Below are positions 30,167-39,286 of a DNA stretch of 64,000 bases, piece after piece (the stretch's first letter is position 1; each line of letters starts with the position of its first letter). The notes under the pieces are model-generated. The model saw only the letters and a program-made list of their open reading frames with translations, was not told the origin of the DNA and searched no databases. The stretch is from Polyangium sp. 6x1 (GTDB taxonomy: Bacteria; Myxococcota_A; Polyangia; Polyangiales; Polyangiaceae): positions 372,001-436,000 of the forward strand of contig NZ_JARZHH010000001.1 of assembly GCF_029946515.1 (NCBI RefSeq), in the 5' to 3' direction. The position numbers and the translations under genes were made by a program.

Positions 30167-31765
30167 ATGATGAAGCGAATGCGCGACGTCGCGACCGTTA
30201 CCGCGTTATGCACGGCCCTCGGTGGCTGCTCGCGTGATCTCGTGTTCGGGCGCGAGCCGCAGTTCGGGTACCCGCGCGTCGGCATGTCCGGCATCGGGAA
30301 CGGCCGCATCCTCGTCGAGGCGGTGCCGGAGGGCTGTGGGGTCGAATGCCTCGACTACTGGGGCAAAGGAATCGCCCTCCGGCTGCGGGCGGTCCCCGAC
30401 GATCGTTCGACGTTCGTCGGCTGGGCCGGCGCGTGCTCCGGTACCGACACCTGCGAGCTCATGCCCGAGCAGTTCTGGATGACGGCAACGGCTCGTTTTG
30501 CCGACCGCTCGTCGATGGGGTCGACCGTCATCGCGTCGCGGGCCAACCCGAGCGGCGCCTGGGGCCTCGCCATTGCAAGCACGGGAGACGCGCTCGTCGG
30601 CGGCTCGGACGACGCGTTCCTGTCACGCTTCGACGCGAACGGCGCCCGCGTCTTTCGCCTCGACGCCCGCGGCGCGTCCGCCCGCGCGGTGGCATTCGAT
30701 CCGGACGGTAACGCAATCGCGGTGGGCCTCGCGCGGCGCCCCACGCGCGACGCCGCGGACGTCGCATGGCTCGGTCCGGTGGGCGATGCCCCGAACGAGG
30801 CGCCGAGCGCCTTCATTGCCAAAATCGCGCGCGACGGACGCGTGCTGTGGTCGCGCGTTTTTCCGTCATCGTTTTCCGCTTCGTTCGAGGCGGTCGCGGT
30901 CGGCCCAGCCGGCGACGTCTACGTCGGGGGCGGCTTCCAGGGGCGATTCACGATCGGTGACCTCACCTTCGACGATCCGAATGGCACCGGCCTCCTTGCG
31001 CGCTTCCAACCGGACGGCTCGCTCACATGGGCGCGCGCGGGCGGAGGACGCGGCGTGCACATGACCAGCGTCGCATTGACGCTCACGGGCGACGTCGTCG
31101 CCGCCACGGCGAGGACTTCTTCGCAACTGTCTCCCGTGGGCGCCGCCGTCCTCGCCTTCTCGACGCGGGGCGAGGACCGCTGGAGCTGGCATAGCGGGCC
31201 CGTCGAGCTCGACCTCGACGCGCTCACGCCCTTGGCCGTGGGCGACGTCGTCGTCGGGGGCAAGATCCGGGGGCCGGTGCGCCTGGCAGGTCATGATCAT
31301 CCGCCGCTCGGGCGATTCTGGGAGGATGCAATCGTGCTGCGCCTCGCGCCGCCCGGCGTCGAGCGCTGGGCGCGTCGCTTCGGGGGGCCGGGACGTGATC
31401 ATGTGACCCACCTCGACGGCGACGGGCGCGGCGAGCTGATTGCGACCGGGGCTTTCTCTGGCCCGATGCGCTTCGGCGATGCGGTGCTCGGAAGCGAGCG
31501 TTATGACATGGAGGAGCCCATAGGCACGACGTCGACGCGCGATGGCTTCGTCGCGGGCTTCGGTCCGAATGGCGAACCGCGCTGGGCAAACCGCTTCGGC
31601 CACGCGGGCGACGACACCGTGTGGGCCGCGGGCGTGGACGCGCGCGGTACGCTCCGATTGCTGCTCGAACACCAGGACGTGCGCGAGCAGAGAGAGGGCG
31701 ACGGCACGATGATCTGGGATGAGCACGAGTATGCGCTCATCACACGCGGCCTTCCGCTCCGATGA
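30167..31765 (+). CDS. Lipoprotein with InlB-like repeat and beta-propeller
   Basis: 532 residues. The ATG at 30167 follows GGAG by 9 nt and gives a compact lipoprotein signal (VTALCTALGGC). Residues about 45-115 form a divergent InlB-type repeat (FVGWAGACSGTDTCELM ... MTATARF). The rest is made of repeats with the pattern VAVGPAGDVYVGGGFQG and LTLTGDVVAA, typical of SBBP-like beta-propellers in myxobacterial surface proteins. It probably sits on the outer surface; there is no enzyme signature. Confidence 0.8.
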   Translation: MMKRMRDVATVTALCTALGGCSRDLVFGREPQFGYPRVGMSGIGNGRILVEAVPEGCGVECLDYWGKGIALRLRAVPDDRSTFVGWAGACSGTDTCELMPEQFWMTATARFADRSSMGSTVIASRANPSGAWGLAIASTGDALVGGSDDAFLSRFDANGARVFRLDARGASARAVAFDPDGNAIAVGLARRPTRDAADVAWLGPVGDAPNEAPSAFIAKIARDGRVLWSRVFPSSFSASFEAVAVGPAGDVYVGGGFQGRFTIGDLTFDDPNGTGLLARFQPDGSLTWARAGGGRGVHMTSVALTLTGDVVAATARTSSQLSPVGAAVLAFSTRGEDRWSWHSGPVELDLDALTPLAVGDVVVGGKIRGPVRLAGHDHPPLGRFWEDAIVLRLAPPGVERWARRFGGPGRDHVTHLDGDGRGELIATGAFSGPMRFGDAVLGSERYDMEEPIGTTSTRDGFVAGFGPNGEPRWANRFGHAGDDTVWAAGVDARGTLRLLLEHQDVREQREGDGTMIWDEHEYALITRGLPLR

Positions 31766-31862
31766 TCGACGGCACCAACGTGCGACCGAAATGGCCATCG
31801 CCGTGAGGCCGCCCCTCGCATTCCACAACCCGGATCTGCGGTGGGGGAGTATACTGGCCTTC

Positions 31863-32774
31863 ATGATGATACGACGACTCGGAGTTCGGCTCGCAGGAAG
31901 TTCGCTGATGCTCGCGTGCGCGGCGCTCATCGGCTGTGGTTCGGACGTGGTCGTGCAGCCGCATGCACAGGCGACGACCTCGGGCACCAGCCCGGAGGAT
32001 GGGTGGACGACGCTCATCGACACGAACTGGGAGATTGGCGGAGGCATCGAGAGTTACTGGTGCGCGACGAAGACGTTCCACGAGGACGTCTACATCAACG
32101 CCTTTCGCCCCCTTGGTTCGACGGGGACACACCACACGCTGCTCCTGTGGGCCTCGGGGGATCTCCCGGACAGCGAGGGCGTCTGCGGACCGACCCTCGA
32201 CCAGAGCTTGCTCTTCGCCTCGGGCCTCGGCACGGACGACATGGTTTTCCCCGAAGGAGTCGCGCTCAAGATCCCCGCAGGGTCGCAGCTCCTCTTGAAC
32301 CTTCACCTCTTCAACACGACCACGGATCCTCTCCCCGGCATTTCGGGCACGCTCGTCAAGACCCTCGATCCCTCCGAGGTGAAGCAGGAGGCCGAAATGA
32401 TCATGCCCGGCGCCAATGCGATCTCCGTGCCCCCGAACAGCCCCGGCTCCGTGCAAAGCAGCTGCACCTTCCCGGGGGACGCGACGCTCCTCAGCGTATG
32501 GCCCCACATGCACAAGTACGGCACGCACATGCGCGTGACGCACCAGATGAACACGGGAGAGGTCACCCTCCACGACGCGCCCTATACCTTCACCGATCAG
32601 AAAAATATTCCGATCACCCCGGTCCCCGTCCTGCAGGGAGAGCGCGTTCACTTCGAGTGCTCCTTCATGAACACGACCTCGAAGACGATCGGCTTTGGCG
32701 TCAGCTCCGACGACGAGATGTGCTTCCTCGGCCTCTATCGATATCCGAGGCTCGTCTCCGCCTGCCAGAATTGA
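31863..32774 (+). CDS. Lipoprotein with copper type II monooxygenase C-terminal-like domain
   Basis: 303 residues. The signal peptide ends in LAC/ALIGC. The body resembles the C-terminal catalytic half of copper type II, ascorbate-dependent monooxygenases (PHM/DBH family): GTHHTLLLW near residue 82 and WPHMHKYGTHMRVTH near 220 provide His and His-x-His ligands. A later MxCFL (DEMCFLGLYRY) supplies the Met ligand region. Full enzymes have two such domains; here most of the length is a single pair of subdomains. Activity on an extracellular substrate is possible but unproven. Confidence 0.7.
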   Translation: MMIRRLGVRLAGSSLMLACAALIGCGSDVVVQPHAQATTSGTSPEDGWTTLIDTNWEIGGGIESYWCATKTFHEDVYINAFRPLGSTGTHHTLLLWASGDLPDSEGVCGPTLDQSLLFASGLGTDDMVFPEGVALKIPAGSQLLLNLHLFNTTTDPLPGISGTLVKTLDPSEVKQEAEMIMPGANAISVPPNSPGSVQSSCTFPGDATLLSVWPHMHKYGTHMRVTHQMNTGEVTLHDAPYTFTDQKNIPITPVPVLQGERVHFECSFMNTTSKTIGFGVSSDDEMCFLGLYRYPRLVSACQN

Positions 32775-32828
32775 CGGGCAGAGGGTCGCCCTCCCGATCC
32801 GAGCGAGAGCGACCCTGCGCCGTCCCGA

Positions 32829-34283
32829 TCAGGGCTGATAAGGCTGCGTGTCGAACGCTCCGCCGTAATACAGCCCGACCTTCCGGTTCGACTCGGTCCC
32901 TGCGAGCCCGCAATTGCCGGCCGTTCCGTACACCTCACCGGTGAAGTCCGTGTAGGCGCAGAAGTTGTCGGCGACGTTGTGCAGGCGAACCGGGAAGTTC
33001 GCGTCGAAGCCGCCCTGATCGTAAGCCTCGAGCTTCCACCTCTGCTCGTCTTTGCCATCGCACGGCGCCGTGACCACGGTCCACGGACCGGCCAGGATGC
33101 CGGATTGGCTCAGGCACTCCCCGCTCGAAAGGTTCCGGAACCCGAAGGCGTCGCCGTCGGGGAACATCTCCCATTGCTGACGGGGATCCGAGGGCTCGCA
33201 CGTGCTCGTGGACTCGACCTTCCCGTCGCCGAGGATCATGCACCGGTTCCCGACCTTGAAGCGAATGACGACGAAATCCGACTGATCGTCGCAGACGTCG
33301 CCGACGCCGTCGTGGTCGATGTCGGATTGGTCGGTGTTCGCCTGCTTCGGGCAGTTGTCTTCGGTGTCGGGAATCGCGTCCTCGTCGGCGTCGGCCCCCT
33401 GGCAGGAGCCCATCGCCGCGACCGGGCAGATGTTGCCGTGGCAGCTCCATTGCGGGAAATCGTAGGCGATCTTCGCGCCCGCCGGCGCGCACTCCTTCCC
33501 GTCCAGCGAATCGGCCGTGCAGGCGGCGTCGAAGCTGCCGCCGTTGCGCTTCTTGTCGCCGAGCACGATGCGCGAAGTGACGCTGCCCGTGAAATCACCG
33601 GTGACCGTGACGGTCCCTCCCTCGTTGCCATTGCCACTGAAGTCGGTGTCCTGAACCAACGAGCCCGTGACCACGAGGTTGAAGGTCCGCGGGACCGTCA
33701 TTCCGCCCTCCTCGACGTCGATGGTGACGGCGTGCTCGCAAGCATCATACGTGAACGTGCTGATGGCACGGACGCCGCTCAGGCTGACGTCCCAGGCGAC
33801 CTTCCCGGAGTCGCACTGCTCCAGCCAATCGCCCGTGCCCGAGGGGTTTTCACATCCGTTCAGCAGGCACTTCGTTTCGTCCTGCCAGAGGGCGAATGCG
33901 CGCGCCAGCTCTTGATTCGACCACGGCACCACCGGGTCGCAGCTCTCCTTGCAGGCCTCGCTCTCGACTTTGTAGTTGGCCTCGTCCGTGCCCTTCGACC
34001 ACGCGATGCGGATCACGTTGAACCCGCACTTGGGCACGGCGATCTGACGGCTCGCATCGAGCTTGTTCGTGCAATTGCCCTCGTTGTAGTCGGGCACCGT
34101 GCCGTCGGTGGTGAAACAGATCACGGGCTCCTCGTCGAGGTTGATCACCTTGACGAGCGAGCCCACCTCCGTAAGCGTGGTGGCGCTCGGCGGATCGAAG
34201 TGCGGCACGGGGGTCTCGAGGGGGGTGCCGCCGCAGCCCACGGCAAGAAACGCGAGGAATACAGACGTAAACCAAGGACGCAT
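32829..34283 (-). CDS. Lipoprotein with thrombospondin type 3 repeat and RICIN-like tail
   Basis: 484 residues from the ATG at 34283, which opens a lipoprotein signal (MRPWFTSVFLAFLAVGC, Cys17). A chitobiase/FN3-like N-terminal segment (PVICFTTDGTVPDYNEG) follows. The middle holds DADEDAIPDTEDNCP and DIDHDGVGDVCDD, calcium-binding thrombospondin-3 repeats. The last 130 residues are a QxW-type RICIN lectin fold (DPRQQWEMFPDG, DEQRWKLEAY). It is likely an outer-membrane carbohydrate-binding lipoprotein. Cysteines are abundant and probably disulfide-bonded. Confidence 0.82.
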   Translation of the reverse strand: MRPWFTSVFLAFLAVGCGGTPLETPVPHFDPPSATTLTEVGSLVKVINLDEEPVICFTTDGTVPDYNEGNCTNKLDASRQIAVPKCGFNVIRIAWSKGTDEANYKVESEACKESCDPVVPWSNQELARAFALWQDETKCLLNGCENPSGTGDWLEQCDSGKVAWDVSLSGVRAISTFTYDACEHAVTIDVEEGGMTVPRTFNLVVTGSLVQDTDFSGNGNEGGTVTVTGDFTGSVTSRIVLGDKKRNGGSFDAACTADSLDGKECAPAGAKIAYDFPQWSCHGNICPVAAMGSCQGADADEDAIPDTEDNCPKQANTDQSDIDHDGVGDVCDDQSDFVVIRFKVGNRCMILGDGKVESTSTCEPSDPRQQWEMFPDGDAFGFRNLSSGECLSQSGILAGPWTVVTAPCDGKDEQRWKLEAYDQGGFDANFPVRLHNVADNFCAYTDFTGEVYGTAGNCGLAGTESNRKVGLYYGGAFDTQPYQP

Positions 34284-34383
34284 GGCCCCAGCATATCGCC
34301 GATCGGCGCCATGCACTTTGAAAATCTGAAAACTTTGTAGAGTCTGCCTGCCTGCTGCACTGCGTCGTCCAAGGCGTGCATAA

Positions 34384-35520
34384 TCATATTCGCACTTCCG
34401 AGGTCAGGTGCCCTCTGGACGTGCCGACGAGATGTTCGAGGATGGCCGCCACGGAATCGGGGCAGGCGAGCGCCGCCGTCCGCTCGCGGGCCTCGCGCAG
34501 GGCCGTAGGGCACGTCGAAAGGCGCCTGATCTCCGACGCGATTCCCTGGAGGCTCCCCGGGGACGTACCGATTCCGTGCTCGGTCAGAACACGAACGTTA
34601 CGCTCCTCCTGTCCAGGGATCGCGCCGAAGAACACCAGCGGAACCCGGCTCGCGAGCGCCTCGGCAATGGTGAGGCCTCCAGGCTTGGTGATCACGACAT
34701 CGGAGGCCGCGATCATTTCATCCATGTTGTGGACGAAACGGTGAATCGCGTGGAGAGGCCTTCGACGGGCGCACATGCGGCGGTAGAGCGCCTCGTTGTG
34801 CCCGCAGATGACGATGACCTGAAAATCCTCCAGGAGCGCGGCGAGCCTCTCGATGGCCTCGAATCCGAACGAGCTCGTCGCGAGGAGGACGGTAAACTGG
34901 TCCGGATCGAGGCCCAGCCGGCGGCGCGTGCTGGCTCGGTCGCGCGGAATCACGAATCTCTCGTCGACGGGAATGCCCGTCACGGCGACCTTTCGAGGCT
35001 CGACGCCGAGATCGAGCATCTTCCGCCTCGTGGACTCCGACGCGACGAGATAAAGGTCGACCCCTTTCGACAGCCAGATCGTGTGCACGTCGTAATCCGT
35101 CACGACCGTCACCAGCCTGGCGTCGATCGCTCTTCGACGGCGCAGCTCCCCCACGACCTCGGTCGACAAGAAGTGCGTCGAGACAATCGTATCGAATCGA
35201 CCTTCCTCGATCAGGTTCACCAGCGGGCGAGCGCTGAGCGCGTGCCCCAGCCGCCGAACGCTCTGGATCATGGGACGCAGGGAAGGCGTGTCGGTGAAGT
35301 CGAACAACGTGGCCCAGAGCCTCGGGTGCTCCCGGACCATGCGCTCGTAGCCGCGGACGTATGCCCTTCGGAAGACAGGGTTCGTATACGCGAGCGCGTC
35401 GACGATCCTCGGCGAAAAGCCCCGTTTACGAAGGCCGTGGTCGAGGGCCTCGGCAGCCTTTGTGTGCCCGGCGCCGGCCGACGCGTGGAGGAGCAGGATC
35501 TTTTTCAGGGTGCCCGTCAT
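34384..35520 (-). CDS. MGDG-synthase-type glycosyltransferase
   Basis: 378 residues from the ATG at 35520, which overlaps the upstream stop (ATGA). ILLLHASAGAGHTKAAEAL is the N-terminal signature of monogalactosyl-/glucosyl-diacylglycerol synthases (MGDG synthase, UgtP). The C-terminal donor domain has VITKPGGLTIAEAL and FFGAIPGQEERN. The family transfers a sugar from UDP to a membrane lipid. It is the last gene of a three-gene operon with a UbiA prenyltransferase and an ABHD18-like hydrolase, so the acceptor may be a lipid made by those genes. Confidence 0.88.
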   Translation of the reverse strand: MTGTLKKILLLHASAGAGHTKAAEALDHGLRKRGFSPRIVDALAYTNPVFRRAYVRGYERMVREHPRLWATLFDFTDTPSLRPMIQSVRRLGHALSARPLVNLIEEGRFDTIVSTHFLSTEVVGELRRRRAIDARLVTVVTDYDVHTIWLSKGVDLYLVASESTRRKMLDLGVEPRKVAVTGIPVDERFVIPRDRASTRRRLGLDPDQFTVLLATSSFGFEAIERLAALLEDFQVIVICGHNEALYRRMCARRRPLHAIHRFVHNMDEMIAASDVVITKPGGLTIAEALASRVPLVFFGAIPGQEERNVRVLTEHGIGTSPGSLQGIASEIRRLSTCPTALREARERTAALACPDSVAAILEHLVGTSRGHLTSEVRI

Positions 35521-36509
35521 GCAGCGGCGCTCGGCGCAAGTCGGGCGAAGGCATCCCACACGGCGCGGACGATCGCGCGCTGCTGGGTGAGCGAGACGCT
35601 GACGTGGCCCCCAGGCAAGTGGCGCACCTCGGCGCCCTGCCAATGCTCCGCGAGGCGCCGGGTGGAGCTCGGCGGGACGAAGCCGTCTTCCCGGGCGGCA
35701 AGGAGAATGGCGCTGCGAGGGGCGGCGGGCGGCGGGAGCGCGGTGATGGATGCCGGTGCGAGGACGTCACAGAGGCGCCTGCGAATGGCGGGAGAAGCCC
35801 CTGCGTCCGAGCCGAGGGCCCTCCAGTCGGCCATATCCGAGAGCACACCCTCCTCGAAAATGGGCGCCACTGCATGCGCGGCGGCGACGGGGATCGCAGC
35901 GAGGGGGCCCGGAAACAGCGCGGCCGTGTAAGCGGCGAGGCTGCCTCCCATGCTGAAACCCGAGATCCCGAGGCGCTCGTGGCCCCGCGCCCGCAGCCAT
36001 TGCAGGAGGGCGAGGGATTCGATGGCGGCCGCCCGAAACATGAGGAGCAGGTCGATGACCGTGCGCACCGCCACGCCCCGTTGCCCCGGCGGACGACGCG
36101 CCCCGTAATAAGGGTTCTCGAGGAGCAGCGCCCCGATCCCGTGGCGCGCGAGGTCTTTGGCCAGCGAGCGGCGCCGACCAAACCCTTCGTCTCCCGAGGC
36201 GGAGAGCAGCAAGCACACGGGCGGATGCGGGCCGGCCTCAGCAGGAAGCACGAGCTGAAAGCGTGCATGGGAGCAAGCCGGAGGCATCGGCGATTTCGCG
36301 GCGGGGCTTTCGAAACGCCCCTCCTGCACGACGAGAGGCCCTTCGCGGAGGGTCGGCCCCAGCGAAAGGTCGTGGAGCTCGCCAGGGGTCCGAGGCGGCA
36401 CGATCAGCGCGTCGAGCGCGGAGAGTGGCCCCCATCCGTCGGAGAAATACCGCGGGGATCGCGACAGGACGACCCGACCAAAGAGAGCGTCCAGCCAATG
36501 AATCCGCAT
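35517..36509 (-). CDS. ABHD18-like alpha/beta hydrolase
   Basis: 330 residues. GISGFSMGGSLAAY holds the nucleophile serine (GFSMGG), and HLPGGHVSVSL near the C-terminus holds the histidine. LLENPYYGARRP and FGRRRSLAKDLARHGIGALLLENP match the ABHD18 (DUF2048) group of hydrolases. It overlaps the glycosyltransferase gene by 4 nt and starts 4 nt after the UbiA stop, so the three are co-translated. A lipase or deacylase role on the operon's lipid product is a reasonable guess. Confidence 0.8.
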   Translation of the reverse strand: MRIHWLDALFGRVVLSRSPRYFSDGWGPLSALDALIVPPRTPGELHDLSLGPTLREGPLVVQEGRFESPAAKSPMPPACSHARFQLVLPAEAGPHPPVCLLLSASGDEGFGRRRSLAKDLARHGIGALLLENPYYGARRPPGQRGVAVRTVIDLLLMFRAAAIESLALLQWLRARGHERLGISGFSMGGSLAAYTAALFPGPLAAIPVAAAHAVAPIFEEGVLSDMADWRALGSDAGASPAIRRRLCDVLAPASITALPPPAAPRSAILLAAREDGFVPPSSTRRLAEHWQGAEVRHLPGGHVSVSLTQQRAIVRAVWDAFARLAPSAAA

Positions 36510-36513
36510 GGCT

Positions 36514-37425
36514 CTACGGCACCGCAGAGGTGACGCGGCAAATCACGAGGAGCAGAATCCCCGCGAGAGCCGCGAGCCATTGCGCCTGATCGGTGACCAT
36601 TCGTTTCTTGAAGCTCGACGGGAGCAGCACGAAGAGGACGCAAAGCGCCGCCACGGCGAGCCCGACGATCAGCCTTTGCGTGCCCGAGAGGTTCAGGAGG
36701 ACGAGCGCCGCCACGCCCACCGAGGGCCAGACGAAGAGGTGCGGCAGAATGGGCTCGATGCGCCTGACGTCGACCACCGAGGCGGTGTTGCGGATGCCCG
36801 TCTTTCGATCGACCTCGAAATCACGGATCTCGTTCCAGAGGTCACCAGCCATGGAAATGGCGCAGATGAAAACGGCGCCGAGGGCCGCCGCGCGCGGGAG
36901 CTCTGCGGCGCGCGCATACGCGACGGTGAGAAACTGCAGCGTGCCCAGGAAGAGGCCGTGGGAGACGAGGTCGATGAAGGGCACGGCCTTCAGGCGAATT
37001 CGCTTGTACGAATACAGGAACCCGAGGGCCACGTTCAACCCTCCCAGGAGGACCACGCGCCCCCCGAAAGGCCAGAGGAGCGCGAGCCCAGCGAACGCGG
37101 AGAGCCAGCTCAACGCGAGCGCCTGGCCATGCGTGAGCAGATGGGCGCAGATGGGGTTGCGAACGACCTTCTGCGCATCCTTGCTGTCGTCCTCGGCGTC
37201 CTCGACGTCGTTGATGGCGAACGCGAAGATCGTCAGCAAGAGATTGCCCGTGAAGAGCAGGACGATGTCCCCCGCCGAGAGTCGAGGATTGAAGATCGTG
37301 CCGAGCGCGACGAGGGCAATGGTGTTGCCATAGAACTCCTCGACGCGGCTCAAGCGAAGGGTACCCAGGAACGGCCTGGTGCCTGTTGCGAGCTGGTTCA
37401 TGTAAGGAAGGCGCTTGAAGCCCAC
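36514..37425 (-). CDS. UbiA-family prenyltransferase (canonical motifs)
   Basis: 303 residues, all hydrophobic helices. The first aspartate-rich motif INDVEDAEDD matches NDxxDxxxD and the second is EIRDFEVDRKTG, so both diphosphate-binding sites are intact. The best start is the GTG at 37425 or the ATG at 37401; neither has a good ribosome binding site. Enzymes of this type attach prenyl chains to quinone, lipid or sugar acceptors. It is the first gene of the operon with the hydrolase and glycosyltransferase. Confidence 0.88.
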   Translation of the reverse strand: MGFKRLPYMNQLATGTRPFLGTLRLSRVEEFYGNTIALVALGTIFNPRLSAGDIVLLFTGNLLLTIFAFAINDVEDAEDDSKDAQKVVRNPICAHLLTHGQALALSWLSAFAGLALLWPFGGRVVLLGGLNVALGFLYSYKRIRLKAVPFIDLVSHGLFLGTLQFLTVAYARAAELPRAAALGAVFICAISMAGDLWNEIRDFEVDRKTGIRNTASVVDVRRIEPILPHLFVWPSVGVAALVLLNLSGTQRLIVGLAVAALCVLFVLLPSSFKKRMVTDQAQWLAALAGILLLVICRVTSAVP

Positions 37426-37649
37426 GTGGGATTAAGCGTTTGAACGCGGTCCTGTCAAGCCCATTCGTGGCGGACCCCGGAGGAGCACCGCTATTCCCCG
37501 CGCCCGCAGCGTGTTTTGGTAACGCTGAAAGAATCCACCAGCCGCGCCGACCTCCGGCCTGCCATTACGTGGTTTCCTGCGCGACGGGGAATGGCGGTGG
37601 ACGTGTTCTCTTTCGGAGAGCTTTCAGAATGAGCCGTACGCGCGCCTCG

Positions 37650-38165
37650 TCAACGCGGCGACGGGACCCGTTCGTAGATGATCGTGTCCGGGCCCGGCGC
37701 TTCGATCGCGGAGCGCGTGAATCCGAGCTTCTTCAGGAGGCCAATCGAGGCGGCGTTCGCCGGGGAGACGAGCGCGATCACCTTGCGGAGGGACAGCGCC
37801 TCGTCCGCGATCCGGAGCACCGCCGATCCCGACTCGAAGGCGTACCCGCCGCCGCGGAACTCCGGCAGAAACGCATAGCCGATATCGGTATCGTCATATT
37901 GCTCGCGCTTCAAGAGCCCCGACATGCCGATGAGCTCTTCCGTTTCCTTCAAGGCCACACCCCAGAGGCCGTACCCATGGCGCTCATAGCTAGTGATCGG
38001 CCCGTTGCGCAGGTAGGCCTCGGCGTCCGCGAGCGTGCGCACGCCGCGATCGCCGATGTACGCGAGGAAATCCGGATCGTTGACCAGGCGGAAAATGAAC
38101 GGCGCGTCTGCCAGCGTCAGTTTGCGAATCGTCAGCCGTTCGGTCGTTGCAAGCGCGCCGTTCAT
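37650..38165 (-). CDS. GNAT-family N-acetyltransferase (RimJ/RimL-like)
   Basis: 171 residues. TERLTIRKLTLADAPFIFRL, GYGLWGVALKETEELIG, DIGYAFLPEFRGGGYA (acetyl-CoA loop) and NAASIGLLKKLGF are typical of the RimJ/RimL acetyltransferases that modify amino groups of proteins or small molecules. AAGGG lies 9 nt before the ATG. Its first 55 codons are part of the tandem duplication described separately. Confidence 0.88.
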   Translation of the reverse strand: MNGALATTERLTIRKLTLADAPFIFRLVNDPDFLAYIGDRGVRTLADAEAYLRNGPITSYERHGYGLWGVALKETEELIGMSGLLKREQYDDTDIGYAFLPEFRGGGYAFESGSAVLRIADEALSLRKVIALVSPANAASIGLLKKLGFTRSAIEAPGPDTIIYERVPSPR

Positions 38166-39045
38166 GAGGATGCCCTTTATGAACGTTTCATGACGTCAGG
38201 GCAAGAGAGAAGGAGGGAGGCGCTCGACGCGGCGAACGTGGGCGGGGCTCAGTACTCGCACTCGTCCTCGCCCCCGTCGCTCTGCCTGACCGAGATCGAG
38301 AGGTGGTAGCCGTAATAGGCCTCCTTCGGCCCGCGAACGCGCAGATAGAGGCCCTGCTCCTTCGGCCCGTCGTACGTGTCGAGGAAGATGCGGCCAATGT
38401 CGCTCTGCGCCGAGGCCACGAGCTGCAAGGTGCCGGGGCTGTAGACGTCGATCTGAATCGTGTTCTCGGGTCCCGCGGGCGGATCGTAGCCGTACGTATA
38501 GGTCTCGCCATCCCCCTCCTCCACGAACATCGGGCACTGCGAGGCGCCGGCGGCCGTCGCGCGAATCGAGAGCAAGTCCGGCCTGAAGGGCAAATCCGAC
38601 GTCCGTACGAAGTACCAGTCCTGGTCTTTATTGCAAAGGAACGCAGTCGCGGTCGTATGGGCCATGCCCCAATCCGCGTCGACAAAATGATAGGCCAGTT
38701 CCGTGGCGCTCGATGGCCTGTTGTTCTTCTCGTACGGATCGACCTGGTGGCAGAGCGGGACTCTTTCCCATCCCGCCACGAGCGCATCGCTCCCCACGCC
38801 CTCGATGTCCTCCGGCGCCGGCGAAACCGAGCACGCCGCGGCGCTCGCAGCGATGATGGCGCTCAACCACGACAGTGCAATTTTCTTCCGTAATTGCATA
38901 TGCTTCTTCCTTCAGGTCCCCCATCCTTGGAGGACCCGGGGGCAAGGTAACGGAAACGTGTCCGCCCGATAACACGCGAAGCGATCGAATCCTGCTCTGC
39001 GGCTGCGTAACCTTTCGTGAGGCGCTGCCCGCCTTGCCCCTGGCG
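37998..39045. repeat. Tandem duplication, copy A
   Basis: Left copy of a duplicated unit of about 1.05 kb: the first 55 codons of the GNAT gene, the whole lipoprotein gene and its upstream region. The right copy is 39049-40113. The match ends at GCCTTGCCCC (39031-39040 here, 40101-40110 in copy B), directly before copy B begins, so the arrangement is a simple direct tandem. Confidence 0.7.
38249..38899 (-). CDS. Small secreted lipoprotein (PPC-like), paralogue A
   Basis: 216 residues. GGAAGAAG precedes the ATG. The signal peptide ends ASAAAC (Cys23). DPYEKNNRPSSATEL resembles the EPND-type opening of bacterial pre-peptidase C-terminal (PPC) domains, and YDPPAGPENTIQIDVYSPG with LVASAQSDIGRIFLDTYDGP form the beta-sandwich core. 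It ends in DECEY. A close paralogue is encoded at 39287-39967. Function unknown; likely surface exposed. Confidence 0.8.
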   Translation of the reverse strand: MQLRKKIALSWLSAIIAASAAACSVSPAPEDIEGVGSDALVAGWERVPLCHQVDPYEKNNRPSSATELAYHFVDADWGMAHTTATAFLCNKDQDWYFVRTSDLPFRPDLLSIRATAAGASQCPMFVEEGDGETYTYGYDPPAGPENTIQIDVYSPGTLQLVASAQSDIGRIFLDTYDGPKEQGLYLRVRGPKEAYYGYHLSISVRQSDGGEDECEY

Positions 39046-39048
39046 AGC

Positions 39049-39215
39049 GGGCCGTCTTGGAGGTATCTCCCCGCGTCCTCGAGCGTGCGCACGCCGCGAT
39101 TGCCGATGTACGTGAGGAAGTCCGGGTCGTTGACCAGCCGGAACATGAACGGCGCGTCCGCCAGCGCGAGTTTGCGGAGGGTGAGCCGTTCCGTCGTCGC
39201 GATCGTGCCGCTCCT
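39049..39215 (-). pseudogene. GNAT acetyltransferase remnant
   Basis: On the minus strand this reads ATTERLTLRKLALADAPF then FRLVNDPDFLTYIGNRGV and TLEDAGRYLQDGP, nearly the first 55 residues of the intact GNAT protein at 37650-38165. The ATG of the intact copy is AGG here (39215-39213), and the frame runs into unrelated sequence at the duplication junction. It is therefore a dead partial copy. Confidence 0.75.
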
Positions 39216-39286
39216 CTATGACGGCTTGGTGGGGTCAGGGGAAGAGAGGAGCACGGAGGGTTTCGACAGGGCGAACGTGGATGGGC

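Noticed and set aside
36514..37425. Second UbiA gene as another terpene cyclase
   Set aside because: Its first motif is INDVEDAEDD, the canonical NDxxDxxxD of prenyltransferases, so I kept it as a prenyltransferase.
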